64,000 nucleotides of DNA from Variovorax sp. 679 (GTDB lineage: Bacteria > Pseudomonadota > Gammaproteobacteria > Burkholderiales > Burkholderiaceae_C), in the NCBI RefSeq assembly GCF_003952185.1, contig NZ_RXFS01000006.1, forward strand, positions 458,435 to 522,434. Direction: 5' to 3'. The notes under the pieces were generated by a model. It worked only from the letters and a program-made list of their open reading frames with translations, did not search any database and was not told the DNA's origin. The first letter of the stretch is position 1; every line of letters begins with the position of its first letter. Below are positions 29,976 to 37,787 of the stretch, one piece after another. Made by a program: the position numbers and the translations under genes.

Positions 29976-30386
29976 CTATTGGCCCGGCAGCCGTTCGAAG
30001 ATGGTGACGTCTTCAGGCAAGAGGTGGAAGGGCTGCTTCTCCTGGGCCCAGAACACCATGTCCGGACCTTCAAAAGCTGCCGGGTCGTCCAGTGCTCCCA
30101 CCTTGACGATCAAGCCGCCGGGTGCCTTGGGCGAACGCGAGGCGACGTGCACGCCGCATTCGGCGCAGAACTCGCGGGCTGGAGCATCGCTTGTATCCGC
30201 CCGGGCGAATCTGCGCGGCTCGCCCCGGGTGTAGCGGAAGGCGCCGGCCTCCAGGCCGATGAACATGTTGCCGGCGCCGCCCGAGACCTTCTGGCAGGTC
30301 CGGCACAGGCAAAGCCCGCGCATGCGTATCGGTCCGTCGATCCCGAATCGCAACGCGCCGCAGAGACAGCCACCGGTCAGGGTCAT
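29976..30386 (-). CDS. GFA-family (glutathione-dependent formaldehyde-activating enzyme-like) zinc protein
   Basis: 136 aa. Zinc-binding cysteines in the classic GFA/CENP-V pattern: GGCLCGALRF at the N-terminus, LCLCRTCQKVSGG about residue 30 and FCAECGVHV about 75. The family name derives from Gfa; most members have unknown substrates. The start ATG 30386 is the only one giving the GGCLCG N-terminus. Upstream gene of a GFA-AraC-VOC unit. Confidence 0.88.
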   Translation of the reverse strand: MTLTGGCLCGALRFGIDGPIRMRGLCLCRTCQKVSGGAGNMFIGLEAGAFRYTRGEPRRFARADTSDAPAREFCAECGVHVASRSPKAPGGLIVKVGALDDPAAFEGPDMVFWAQEKQPFHLLPEDVTIFERLPGQ

Positions 30387-30452
30387 TCGCAGGTTCCAGC
30401 TTGGTTGCCGGATTCTGGCAAGGGCATGGGCCATGCGCAAATCAGAGTTCTG

Positions 30453-30479
30453 CCCCCTGGGGGAAACCGCCGCAGGCGG
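30453..30479. repeat. Two adjacent GC hairpins upstream of metC-like gene
   Basis: CCCCCTGGGGG (30453-30463) followed by CCGCC-GCA-GGCGG (30467-30479), enclosed by AATCAG (30440-30445) and CTGATT (30484-30489). Similar layout to the dispersed repeat (C/G-run hairpin plus second stem) but different sequence; may be another repeat class or a divergent-promoter hairpin. Confidence 0.4.
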
Positions 30480-30509
30480 GCGCCTGATTCGATCCACTAG
30501 CATCTGCAC

Positions 30510-31703
30510 ATGAGCAAGCCTTCCACGACCCTGATCCACCACCCCTACGTTCCGCCCGCCACCTTCGCCGCGCCGCAGCCCGGCGTGTTCAAGGCATCGA
30601 CCGTGTTCTTCGCCGACGTGGCCGCCATGCGTGCGCGCGACTGGCGCACCAAGGCCGGCTACACCTACGGCCTGCATGGCACGCCCACCACCTTCACGCT
30701 GGAGGAGCGCCTGGCCACGCTCGAAGGCGGCACCGAATGCCTGCTCGTGCCCAGCGGGCTGGCGGCGATCTCGCTGGTCTCGTTCGCCTTCCTGAAGACT
30801 GGCGACGAAGTGCTGATCCCCGACAACGCCTACGGCCCGAACAAGGCACTCGCCACCGGCGAACTGGCGAACTTCGGCATCACCCACCGCCTCTACGACG
30901 CGATGAACCCGGCCGATCTCGCGGCCAAGCTGTCGGAGCGCACGCGGCTGGTGTGGGTCGAGGCGGCAGGCTCGGTGACGATGGAGTTCCCGGACCTGCC
31001 CGCGCTCGTCAACGTCTGCCGTGCGCGCGGCGTGATGACCGCGCTCGACAACACCTGGGGCGCGGGCCTGGCCTTCGCGCCCTTCGATTTCAACGGCAGC
31101 GGGCAGGGCGTCGACATCTCCGTGCATGCGCTCACCAAGTACCCCAGCGGCGGCGGCGATGTGCTCATGGGCAGTGTGACCACGCGCGACGAGCGCCTTC
31201 ACCGCGCGCTCAAGCTCACCCACATGCGCATGGGCTTCGGCATCGGCGTGGGCGACGTCGAGACCTTGCTGCGCTCGCTGCCCAGCATTGCGCTGCGCTA
31301 TGCCGCGCACGACCGTTCCGCGCGCGAACTGGCCGGCTGGCTCAACGGCTGCGAGGAAATCGCGCAGGTGCTGCATCCGGCGCTCGAAGACTCGCCCGGC
31401 CATGTCCACTGGCGCGCCCTCTGCGGCGACACCAATCTGGCCGCGGGTCTTTTCTCGGTGGTGTTCGACGAGCGCTACAGCACCGAACAGGTCGACCGCT
31501 TCTGCGACAGCCTGCAGTTGTTCCGCCTCGGCTACTCGTGGGGCGGGCCGATCAGCCTGGTGGTGCCCTACGACATCGGCCTGATGCGCGATGCCAGCGT
31601 GGCGCGCTGGCCGTACAAGGGCACGCTCGTGCGTTTTTCCATCGGTCTCGAAGACGTCGAGGACCTGCGCGCGGACCTGCAGCAGGCATTGGCGCGGATG
31701 TAG
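30510..31703 (+). CDS. metC: Cystathionine beta-lyase (Cys/Met metabolism PLP enzyme)
   Basis: 397 aa. PLP-dependent Cys/Met-metabolism fold; the Schiff-base lysine is Lys210 in VHALTKYPSGGGDV, and TYGLHGTPTTFTLEERLA is typical of cystathionine beta-lyases (cleave cystathionine to homocysteine, pyruvate, ammonia). Related gamma-lyases cannot be fully excluded. Single gene with its own upstream region. Confidence 0.88.
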   Translation: MSKPSTTLIHHPYVPPATFAAPQPGVFKASTVFFADVAAMRARDWRTKAGYTYGLHGTPTTFTLEERLATLEGGTECLLVPSGLAAISLVSFAFLKTGDEVLIPDNAYGPNKALATGELANFGITHRLYDAMNPADLAAKLSERTRLVWVEAAGSVTMEFPDLPALVNVCRARGVMTALDNTWGAGLAFAPFDFNGSGQGVDISVHALTKYPSGGGDVLMGSVTTRDERLHRALKLTHMRMGFGIGVGDVETLLRSLPSIALRYAAHDRSARELAGWLNGCEEIAQVLHPALEDSPGHVHWRALCGDTNLAAGLFSVVFDERYSTEQVDRFCDSLQLFRLGYSWGGPISLVVPYDIGLMRDASVARWPYKGTLVRFSIGLEDVEDLRADLQQALARM

Positions 31704-31748
31704 GAAACCGCTTCCTGCCCCGTGGGTACCCCGTGGTTGGGTACCGTC

Positions 31749-31776
31749 TTGAGACTGCACCGTTATCGCTTACAGT
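31749..31776 (+). promoter_or_regulatory. Sigma70-like promoter for the small Lys-rich gene
   Basis: TTGAGA (31749-31754), 16-base spacer, TACAGT (31771-31776), 44 bases before the GTG at 31821. Each box matches four or five of six consensus bases. Confidence 0.5.
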
Positions 31777-31820
31777 AGGCCACGCGCAGTCACCCTGACT
31801 GCCTCGCCCAAGGAGAAGCA

Positions 31821-32024
31821 GTGGCAACACCCAATTACGGCTACGAGAAGCGCCAGAAAGAGCTGGCCAAGAAGAAAAAGAAGGAAGACAAGCTCCGGGA
31901 AAAGGCGAACCGCAAACTCAATCAGAGCAGCGACGGCCTGGCTCCCGGAGACCCGGAAACCGACGTGGCCTCGCTCGAGCACGATCCACCCACGGTTCCC
32001 GAGTTGCCTACCAAGAACGGTTGA
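31821..32024 (+). CDS. Small lysine-rich protein of unknown function
   Basis: 67 aa. N-terminal half is strongly basic and helical (KRQKELAKKKKKEDKLREKA), C-terminal half acidic and Pro-rich. No domain recognised; could bind nucleic acid (inference from charge only). Supported by a good promoter, GGAGAAG seven bases ahead of its GTG start, and a strong terminator after it, so it is probably a real monocistronic gene. Confidence 0.75.
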   Translation: MATPNYGYEKRQKELAKKKKKEDKLREKANRKLNQSSDGLAPGDPETDVASLEHDPPTVPELPTKNG

Positions 32025-32048
32025 TCCGCTCCTGGCGTACCAATCAGA

Positions 32049-32086
32049 AAGCCGCTGCAGGCCTGCGCCTGCGGCGGCTTTTTTCA
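32049..32086 (+). terminator. Intrinsic terminator after the small Lys-rich gene
   Basis: A 14-base stem, AAGCCGCTGCAGGC (32049-32062) with GCCTGCGGCGGCTT (32067-32080), one G-U pair, loop CTGC, followed by TTTTC. It lies between convergent genes and may serve both. Confidence 0.85.
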
Positions 32087-32761
32087 TTGTTTCGGCAGGA
32101 GCTTGCGCAGTTCGGCCCAGACGTTGTCGAGCAGTTGCGGCTGCGCGGCGGCCGTCGGGTGGATGCGGTCGGCCTGAAACAGCGAGAGCGCGTCGGGCGC
32201 ATCGGCCACTCCCTTGAGCAGGAAGGGCACGAGGGCAGACCTGGTCGCGCCCGCTACCTTGGAGAACACCGCCTCGAAGCGCCGCGTGTAGTCGCCGCCG
32301 TAGTTGGGTGGCACCTGGATGCCGACGATGAGCACCTTCGCGCCCGCGGCCTGGGCGGCCCTGGTGATCTGCATCAGGTTGCTTTCCGTATCCGACAGCG
32401 GCAGGCCGCGCAGGGCGTCGTTGGCGCCCAGTTCGAGCACCACATGGCTGGGCTTGTGCTGCGCGAGCAGCGGCGCGAAGCGGGCGCGCCCGCCCGAGCT
32501 GGTGTCGCCGCTGATGCTGGCGTTGACCACGGTGGCCGCGATCTTCTGCTGCGCAAGCCTTTTTTCGAGCAAGGGTACCCAGCCTTCGCCGCGCTTGAGG
32601 CCGTACTCTGCGCTCAGCGAATCGCCGAGCACCAGGATCACCGGCTTGCCTGCCGTCTGTTGGGCCTGGGCCTGCGCCGCGGTCGCCCATAGCCCCGCGC
32701 TGCCGAGCGCGGCGGTGGTCAAGATAAAGTCACGTCGATTCAAAACCAAAGCCCTTTCCAT
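32084..32761 (-). CDS. TesA-like arylesterase / lysophospholipase (SGNH/GDSL hydrolase), exported
   Basis: 225 aa. SGNH hydrolase blocks: VLVLGDSLSAEYG (catalytic Ser), LGANDALRG, and DRIHPTA with catalytic Asp/His, as in E. coli TesA. The N-terminus LNRRDFILTTAALGSAGL resembles a Tat signal followed by AQAQAQ. The ATG start (32761) overlaps the ybbA-like ATG (32760) on the opposite strand; a TTG at 32743 would give MNRRDF and may be the true start. Divergent tesA/ybbA pairing is also known in E. coli. Confidence 0.88.
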   Translation of the reverse strand: MERALVLNRRDFILTTAALGSAGLWATAAQAQAQQTAGKPVILVLGDSLSAEYGLKRGEGWVPLLEKRLAQQKIAATVVNASISGDTSSGGRARFAPLLAQHKPSHVVLELGANDALRGLPLSDTESNLMQITRAAQAAGAKVLIVGIQVPPNYGGDYTRRFEAVFSKVAGATRSALVPFLLKGVADAPDALSLFQADRIHPTAAAQPQLLDNVWAELRKLLPKQ

Positions 32762-33470
32762 GTCCCAACCCCCGTCTGATGCCATTGTCGCCGTCGAGCA
32801 TGTCTTCAAGTCCGTCACCGATTCGACCGGCACGCTGGACATTCTGCAGGACATCGATTTCACCCTCGGCGCGCGGGAAACCGCGGCCATCGTCGGCGCC
32901 TCGGGCTCCGGCAAGAGCACGCTGCTGTCGATCATCGCGGGGCTGGATACGCCCACTCGCGGCACCGTGCGCCTTGCCGGGCAGGACATCTTCTCCATCG
33001 ACGAAGACGAGCGCGCCGCGGTGCGGGCCCAGCGCGTGGGCTTCGTGTTCCAGAGTTTCCAGCTGCTCGGCAACCTCAGCGCGCTCGAGAACGTGATGCT
33101 CCCGCTGGAGTTGGCCAACCGCAAGGACGCGCGCAAGGCCGCCACAGAAATGCTCGGCCGCGTCGGCCTGGGCCAGCGGCTGGGCCATTACCCGAAAGTG
33201 CTCTCCGGCGGCGAACAGCAGCGCGTAGCGCTGGCCAGGGCCTTCGTGGTCCAGCCGGCGCTGCTGCTGGCCGACGAGCCCACCGGCAGCCTCGACTTCG
33301 CCACCGGCGAGCAGGTCATGCAGCTGATGTTCGACCTCAATCGCGAGCTCGGCACCACGCTCGTGCTCGTCACCCATGACCGGGGCATCGCCGCCCGTTG
33401 CGAACGTCGGATCACCATCGAGGCCGGGCGCGTCGCGCTTAATGAAAAAGTGGCTCTGGCGCCCGCCTGA
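32760..33470 (+). CDS. YbbA-like ABC transporter ATP-binding protein
   Basis: 236 aa. LolD/MacB-type ATPase: Walker A GASGSGKST, signature LSGGEQQRVALARAF, Walker B LLLADEPTGSLD. Next to the tesA-like gene on the other strand, as for E. coli ybbA. The usual large permease (YbbP) does not follow; a small L7/L12-like gene is next instead, so its membrane partner must be elsewhere or different. Confidence 0.9.
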   Translation: MSQPPSDAIVAVEHVFKSVTDSTGTLDILQDIDFTLGARETAAIVGASGSGKSTLLSIIAGLDTPTRGTVRLAGQDIFSIDEDERAAVRAQRVGFVFQSFQLLGNLSALENVMLPLELANRKDARKAATEMLGRVGLGQRLGHYPKVLSGGEQQRVALARAFVVQPALLLADEPTGSLDFATGEQVMQLMFDLNRELGTTLVLVTHDRGIAARCERRITIEAGRVALNEKVALAPA

Positions 33471-33528
33471 CAAGCGCAATAAGCTATGAAATATAAATAA
33501 AGCGCCCGCCACTTTCGAGGAGATGTTC

Positions 33529-34023
33529 ATGGAGGAGCTTCCGCCCGACGCCGTTCTGGCGCTGCAGCGAGGCAGGATGATCGAGGCCATCAAGATCGTG
33601 CGCAACCGCACGGGCCTCGACCTCAAGTCGGCCAAGGAAGCCGTCGACCGCTATGCCGATCGGCTCGCAAGCGGGGAGGACGACAACGACCACGGGCGAG
33701 GCGCGCCCGCCGCGGCCATGCAGGACCGCGGCTTTGCATCGATGCCCTCCATCGCGCTCGCGGCCCTGGCGCAGGGCAACAGGATCGAGGCCATCCGCCT
33801 CACGCGCGAAGCCACCGGCCTGAGCCTGTCGGCCGCCAAGCGGCTGGTCGACAACCATGACGACCCCGCCCTGGGCGGTTTCGGCCCGCTGGCCCGGCAC
33901 ATGCCTCGCCGTCCGATGGTCGAGCCCGGCCGTGTGCAGGGTGCCGGTTACAAATGGCTGCCGACCTTGATCATCCTGCTGGCGGCGATCATGGTCTGGC
34001 TGCTGTTCGGCGGAAAGGCCTGA
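33529..34023 (+). CDS. Membrane-anchored protein with two ribosomal L7/L12 C-terminal-domain-like repeats
   Basis: 164 aa. Two segments repeat the L7/L12 CTD helix-turn pattern: MIEAIKIVRNRTGLDLKSAK (residues ~17-36) and RIEAIRLTREATGLSLSAAK (~84-103), separated by an acidic/Gly linker. A single transmembrane helix (WLPTLIILLAAIMVWLLFG) lies at the very C-terminus, so the repeats face the cytosol if tail-anchored. I prefer ATG 33529, six bases after AGGAG; ATG 33523 touches that AGGAG. Four bases ahead of the next membrane gene, so probably one operon. Role unknown. Confidence 0.8.
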   Translation: MEELPPDAVLALQRGRMIEAIKIVRNRTGLDLKSAKEAVDRYADRLASGEDDNDHGRGAPAAAMQDRGFASMPSIALAALAQGNRIEAIRLTREATGLSLSAAKRLVDNHDDPALGGFGPLARHMPRRPMVEPGRVQGAGYKWLPTLIILLAAIMVWLLFGGKA

Positions 34024-34027
34024 GCTG

Positions 34028-35011
34028 ATGATCGTTCCCCAGTTCTGGGCCGAAGGCCGCGTCCAGGAGCGCGTGGATGGCAAGCAGGTCACCGTGCGCC
34101 GCTACGGCTGGTCCGACGACAGCCCGCTGGCCGCGCAGGCGCACGCCGACCAGCGCGCCCGCGACGCGTTCGACCGCATCGTGCACAAGGGCGAGAAGCT
34201 CGAGCTCCGCGAGCGCAAGATGCCCTACAACGGCGCTGACGGCGTGCCGATCCGCGAGGAAATCGTCGAGCGCCAGGGCGACACCGTCATCACGCGCAAC
34301 ACCTACGGCGCACGCTGCCTCAACACGCCCGACGTGATGTTCGTCGACATCGACTTCGAGGAGCCCCTGCGCGGCAGCGTCTTCGGCTTCGCGCTGGTGC
34401 CAGCGCTGATCGCCGGGGTGGTCGGCGGCTGGGCCGCCAGGACCTGGCTGGGCGGGCTCATCGCGGGCATCGTGGTCTTCGTCGTGGCCTGGGTCATCGG
34501 CCAGCGCAAGAAGCGCGGCGAGCACAGCGGCAACCCCGCACCCGAGAAGCGGGCGGCGGAGCGCATCGCGCGCTTCATGCAGCAGCATCCCGACTGGCAT
34601 CTGCGCATCTACCGCACTCCCGCAGGCTTCCGCTTGCTGGCGATGCACGATGTCTTCGACCCGGCCGACACCGCGGTGGCCGATTGCTTCCATGCGCTGG
34701 GCGTCGACAAGGTCTACGCGCGCATGTGCCGTAACCAGAACTGCTTTCGCGCCCGGGTGAGCGCCAAGCCCTGGCGCGTCGGCATCGGCGACCACATGCG
34801 GCCCCAGCCCGGCGTGTGGCCGGTGTCCCCCGACAGGCTGCCCGCGCGCGACGCATGGGTCGCGCGCTACGAAAAGGCCGCCGAAAGCCACGCTGCCTGC
34901 CAGTACCTGGAGAGCGTGGGCAATGCTGCGACGGTGCATCCGAGCGCACTGGCGGTGCAGGAACTGCACGACGAGCGCACCCGCGCACTCAGCGGCCTGC
35001 CGCTGGCCTGA
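34028..35011 (+). CDS. Conserved membrane protein of unknown function
   Basis: 327 aa. A cytosolic N-terminal part (FWAEGRVQERVDGKQVTVRR, RNTYGARCLNTPDVMFVDID), two transmembrane helices at ~118-160 (VPALIAGVVGGWAARTWLGG, IVVFVVAWVIGQ), and a large C-terminal domain (LRIYRTPAGFRLLAMHDVFD, RMCRNQNCFRARVSAKPWR, two Cys). No family name recognised. Starts four bases after the L7/L12-like gene, implying a shared job. Confidence 0.8.
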   Translation: MIVPQFWAEGRVQERVDGKQVTVRRYGWSDDSPLAAQAHADQRARDAFDRIVHKGEKLELRERKMPYNGADGVPIREEIVERQGDTVITRNTYGARCLNTPDVMFVDIDFEEPLRGSVFGFALVPALIAGVVGGWAARTWLGGLIAGIVVFVVAWVIGQRKKRGEHSGNPAPEKRAAERIARFMQQHPDWHLRIYRTPAGFRLLAMHDVFDPADTAVADCFHALGVDKVYARMCRNQNCFRARVSAKPWRVGIGDHMRPQPGVWPVSPDRLPARDAWVARYEKAAESHAACQYLESVGNAATVHPSALAVQELHDERTRALSGLPLA

Positions 35012-35044
35012 GCACGCGGCCCGTGCCGGCTTCGAGGGGGCGGG

Positions 35045-35051
35045 GATAATC
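35045..35051 (+). promoter_or_regulatory. Possible -10 (GATAATC) close to the rlmB start
   Basis: GATAATC is six bases before CGGAGG, which abuts the rlmB ATG at 35057. If it is a -10, transcription would start at or near the ATG, giving a leaderless message. Confidence 0.3.
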
Positions 35052-35056
35052 GGAGG

Positions 35057-35803
35057 ATGTCTTCCCCCAAAGTGATCTTCGGCTTCCATGCCGTGGGCGT
35101 GCGCCTCAAGACCGCGCCCAAATCGGTGCTCGAAGTGCTGTTCGACGCCAGCCGGCGCGACGCGCGCATGAAACAGTTCCTTGCCCGCGCGCAGGAAACC
35201 GGCGTGCGTCTCATCGAGGCCGACGGTGCTCGGCTGTCCAAGCTCAGCGGCAGCCATGGCCACCAGGGCGTGGTGGCGCGGGTCGAGCCAGTCTCCCAGG
35301 TCCGCTCGCTCGACGAACTGCTCGAAGGCCTCGAAGAGGCCGGCACCGTGCCCCTGCTGCTGGTGCTCGACGGCGTGACCGACCCGCACAACCTCGGCGC
35401 CTGCTTGCGCGTGGCCGACGGTGCTGGCGCGCACGCGGTCATCGCCCCCAAGGATCACGCGGCCGGCATCAACGCCACCGTGGCCAAGGTGGCGAGCGGT
35501 GCGGCCGAGACGGTGCCGTACTTCATGGTCACCAACCTTGCGCGCACACTCAACGAACTCAAGGAGCGCAACATCTGGTGCGTGGGCACCAGCGACGACG
35601 CGCCGGGCACCATCTACCAGAGCGACTTCAAGCGCCCGCTCGCGCTGGTGCTGGGCGCCGAGGGCGAGGGCATGCGGCAACTCACCCGCAAGACCTGCGA
35701 CGAGCTGGTGAGCATTCCGATGGCGGGCGCAGTCGAGAGCCTGAACGTCTCGGTGGCCAGCGGCGTGTGCCTCTACGAGGCGATGCGGCAGCGCGGCGCC
35801 TGA
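35057..35803 (+). CDS. rlmB: 23S rRNA (guanosine(2251)-2'-O)-methyltransferase RlmB
   Basis: 248 aa. SpoU/TrmH family with an N-terminal L30e-like substrate domain. The three SPOUT motifs are clear: VTDPHNLGACLRVADGAGAH, VLGAEGEGMRQLTRKTCD and VESLNVSVASGVCLYEA. Methylates G2251 of 23S rRNA. Downstream gene is convergent. Confidence 0.95.
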   Translation: MSSPKVIFGFHAVGVRLKTAPKSVLEVLFDASRRDARMKQFLARAQETGVRLIEADGARLSKLSGSHGHQGVVARVEPVSQVRSLDELLEGLEEAGTVPLLLVLDGVTDPHNLGACLRVADGAGAHAVIAPKDHAAGINATVAKVASGAAETVPYFMVTNLARTLNELKERNIWCVGTSDDAPGTIYQSDFKRPLALVLGAEGEGMRQLTRKTCDELVSIPMAGAVESLNVSVASGVCLYEAMRQRGA

Positions 35804-35824
35804 CCGGGCGCTGGTCCTGGCCTC

Positions 35825-37027
35825 CTAGTCGCGGGGCAGCGATCCGCCCTTGCGGTGGAAGTAGACGAGTTCCGCCATTCGCCGCATCGGCGGCGTGCCG
35901 AGCAGGCGGTTGAACATCCAGTCGTTCTGGAAATGGTCGAAGGCCCAGCGCAGCACGCGCTTGAGCCTGAAGCCCGGGTAGCCGCGCACGAACCACGTGG
36001 CCGGATCGCCAACTTCGCCGCGCACGAAGCGCGCCACGGCTTCGCCCGCACGCTGCCCGTGCAGCAGGGCTGTGTGGATGCCGCCAGCTGTCACCGGCGA
36101 CACCATGCCGGCCGCATCGCCCACCAGCAGCGCCCGTTCGCGCGCCACCACCGGAAGCACGCCGCCGCAGGGGATCATTCCCGCGCGTATCGCGACCGGT
36201 GGAGCGTCGCCGGGCGTGACCACGGGGGCTATCTTGCGCAGCAGCGGGTCGAGCCTGAGCGCTCCGGCGTCGTTGTGCACCATGCGGCGGGCCAGCCCGA
36301 TCTGGCTCACGCCGACGCCTTGCAGCGCCCAGCCGATGTAGCCAGGTGCCAGCTTGCGGTCAATGAAGCAATGCAGCAGGTCGGGCGCCATCCGCGCGCC
36401 CTGGTACTCGTGCTCGACGCCGTAGAGAAAGCGCGTGTTGCGCGAAAGGCCGAGGGCCTTGGCAACACGCGAGTGCGGGCCGTCGGCGCCCACGAGGTAG
36501 GTGGCGGTGATGCAGGGCCCTTGCGCAAGGGGCACCTCCCACCGGCCGTCGAGCCAGAGCGCCTGCTCGAACAGCGTGCCCAGCCGAACGTCCACGCCGC
36601 AGGCACGGGCAGAGTCCACCATCCAGTCGAGCAGAGCAGGTGCGTCGGTGGCCCAGAACCAGTAGCCGGGCGCATGAAGGTCGACATGGCGCATGTCGGG
36701 GGCATAGAGCCTCACGCCTTCGATGCGGCGCACCAGCGCGGGTGGCACTTCGGCCAGCCAGGGCACGCTGTCTACCGCGTCCTTGACGATGATGCCGGTG
36801 GTGTGCAGCTTGGCGCCGGCGGCGGTCTTCTTCTCCAGCACCATCACGCTGAGGCCCGCGAGGGCTGCGGCCCGGGCGCAGGCAAGGCCCGCGAAGCTGG
36901 CGCCGACGACGAGAAGATCGACCTTGAGGTTGCCGGGACCGTGGCCCGGCACGGGCGCCGGGGCCGGCTGGGGTGTCGCGCAGGACGAAGGGGTGAGAGG
37001 AGAAAAGAGGCTGGAAGAGGAGTGCAT
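35825..37027 (-). CDS. FAD-dependent oxidoreductase (geranylgeranyl-reductase-like)
   Basis: 400 aa. FAD-binding Rossmann motif GASFAG (canonical GxGxxG with Ser) after LLVVGASF, residues ~40-50, and the GD motif LLVGDAAGMVSPVTAGGI in the second half, as in p-hydroxybenzoate hydroxylase/geranylgeranyl reductase families. A C-terminal WMFNRLLGTPPMRR helix resembles the digeranylgeranylglycerophospholipid-reductase-like group. The N-terminal ~30 residues are Pro/Ser-rich and possibly not translated. Substrate unknown. Confidence 0.85.
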   Translation of the reverse strand: MHSSSSLFSPLTPSSCATPQPAPAPVPGHGPGNLKVDLLVVGASFAGLACARAAALAGLSVMVLEKKTAAGAKLHTTGIIVKDAVDSVPWLAEVPPALVRRIEGVRLYAPDMRHVDLHAPGYWFWATDAPALLDWMVDSARACGVDVRLGTLFEQALWLDGRWEVPLAQGPCITATYLVGADGPHSRVAKALGLSRNTRFLYGVEHEYQGARMAPDLLHCFIDRKLAPGYIGWALQGVGVSQIGLARRMVHNDAGALRLDPLLRKIAPVVTPGDAPPVAIRAGMIPCGGVLPVVARERALLVGDAAGMVSPVTAGGIHTALLHGQRAGEAVARFVRGEVGDPATWFVRGYPGFRLKRVLRWAFDHFQNDWMFNRLLGTPPMRRMAELVYFHRKGGSLPRD

Positions 37028-37141
37028 GAGGCTGCCGACTGGATGCGATGCGCACCGCGGCCTGCGGTGCGGACGCGAAGTTAGCCAGCCAGCGTGCGCG
37101 CGGCGTGAAGCCTGTGTGAACTTGCGCGCGAGGCGCCCAGG

Positions 37142-37735
37142 CTACTCCGGGCTCGCCACCAGCAGATAGCGACACGCGCTGCGCCCCAGCGCCTTGAAGA
37201 CCAGCGGCCGGTCCACGCCGAAGTCGAGGCAGTCGCCCGGCGCGAGTTCGAAGCGCTCCTCGCCGTAGTCCACCTGCAGAGAGCCTTCGAGCATCCACAA
37301 GCACTGCCGATAGGGCTTGCCGCTCCAGCGGGGGTAATCGACCTGCGCCGAGCGCGGCAGTTCGACCTCGACCAGCTCGACGCCGCTGCCGCCCGCATGG
37401 CGCTCGGCGACCTGCCGCCGCAGGTAGCCGGCCTTCGGATCGCGCCAGACCTCCTGCTGGGCGCGCGTGCGCAGCCGCTGGGGCTGCGCCTTCTCCTCGG
37501 TCAGGAGCTGCGCCAGCGGCACGCCGAGGCCGGCGGCCAACCGTCCCAGCAGTACGGCCGTAGGGCTGCTCTGGGCGCGCTCCACCTTGGAAATCATGGC
37601 CTTGCTCACGCCCGAGCGCTCGGCCAGCTCCGCGAGGCTCAGTGCCTGCGCCTGCCGCAGCGCCAGCAGCCGGGAGGCGATGAGCAGGTCGATGTTCTGG
37701 CCGGATACTTCGACGGGAGGTGAATCGTTTCTCAT
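37142..37735 (-). CDS. XRE-family regulator with C-terminal cupin domain
   Basis: 197 aa. N-terminal HTH (residues ~14-70, LRQAQALSLAELAERSGVSKAMISKVERAQSSPTA split over two helices) and a C-terminal cupin (~110-190, GSLQVDYGEERFELAPGDCL), the PuuR/YdcN-type design that binds a small ligand. Divergent from a GNAT acetyltransferase gene; its start codon lies inside the palindrome CTCATATGAG, suggesting autoregulation and control of the neighbour (inference). Confidence 0.88.
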   Translation of the reverse strand: MRNDSPPVEVSGQNIDLLIASRLLALRQAQALSLAELAERSGVSKAMISKVERAQSSPTAVLLGRLAAGLGVPLAQLLTEEKAQPQRLRTRAQQEVWRDPKAGYLRRQVAERHAGGSGVELVEVELPRSAQVDYPRWSGKPYRQCLWMLEGSLQVDYGEERFELAPGDCLDFGVDRPLVFKALGRSACRYLLVASPE

Positions 37736-37759
37736 ATGAGATTATTATTCTCCTATATT
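37731..37759. promoter_or_regulatory. Palindrome and -10 in the XRE/GNAT divergent control region
   Basis: Perfect ten-base palindrome CTCATATGAG (37731-37740), followed by imperfect palindrome GAGATTATTATTCTC (37738-37752) and a good -10 TATATT (37754-37759) 34 bases before the GNAT ATG. Best candidate operator for the XRE-cupin protein. Confidence 0.5.
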
Positions 37760-37787
37760 GAACAAAATTCCAACGAGGAACAGCACC

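Noticed and set aside
33447..33516. AAAGTGGC / GCCACTTT inverted repeat around the ybbA-like stop
   Set aside because: Arms are about 55 bases apart and partly coding; no clear structure or role.
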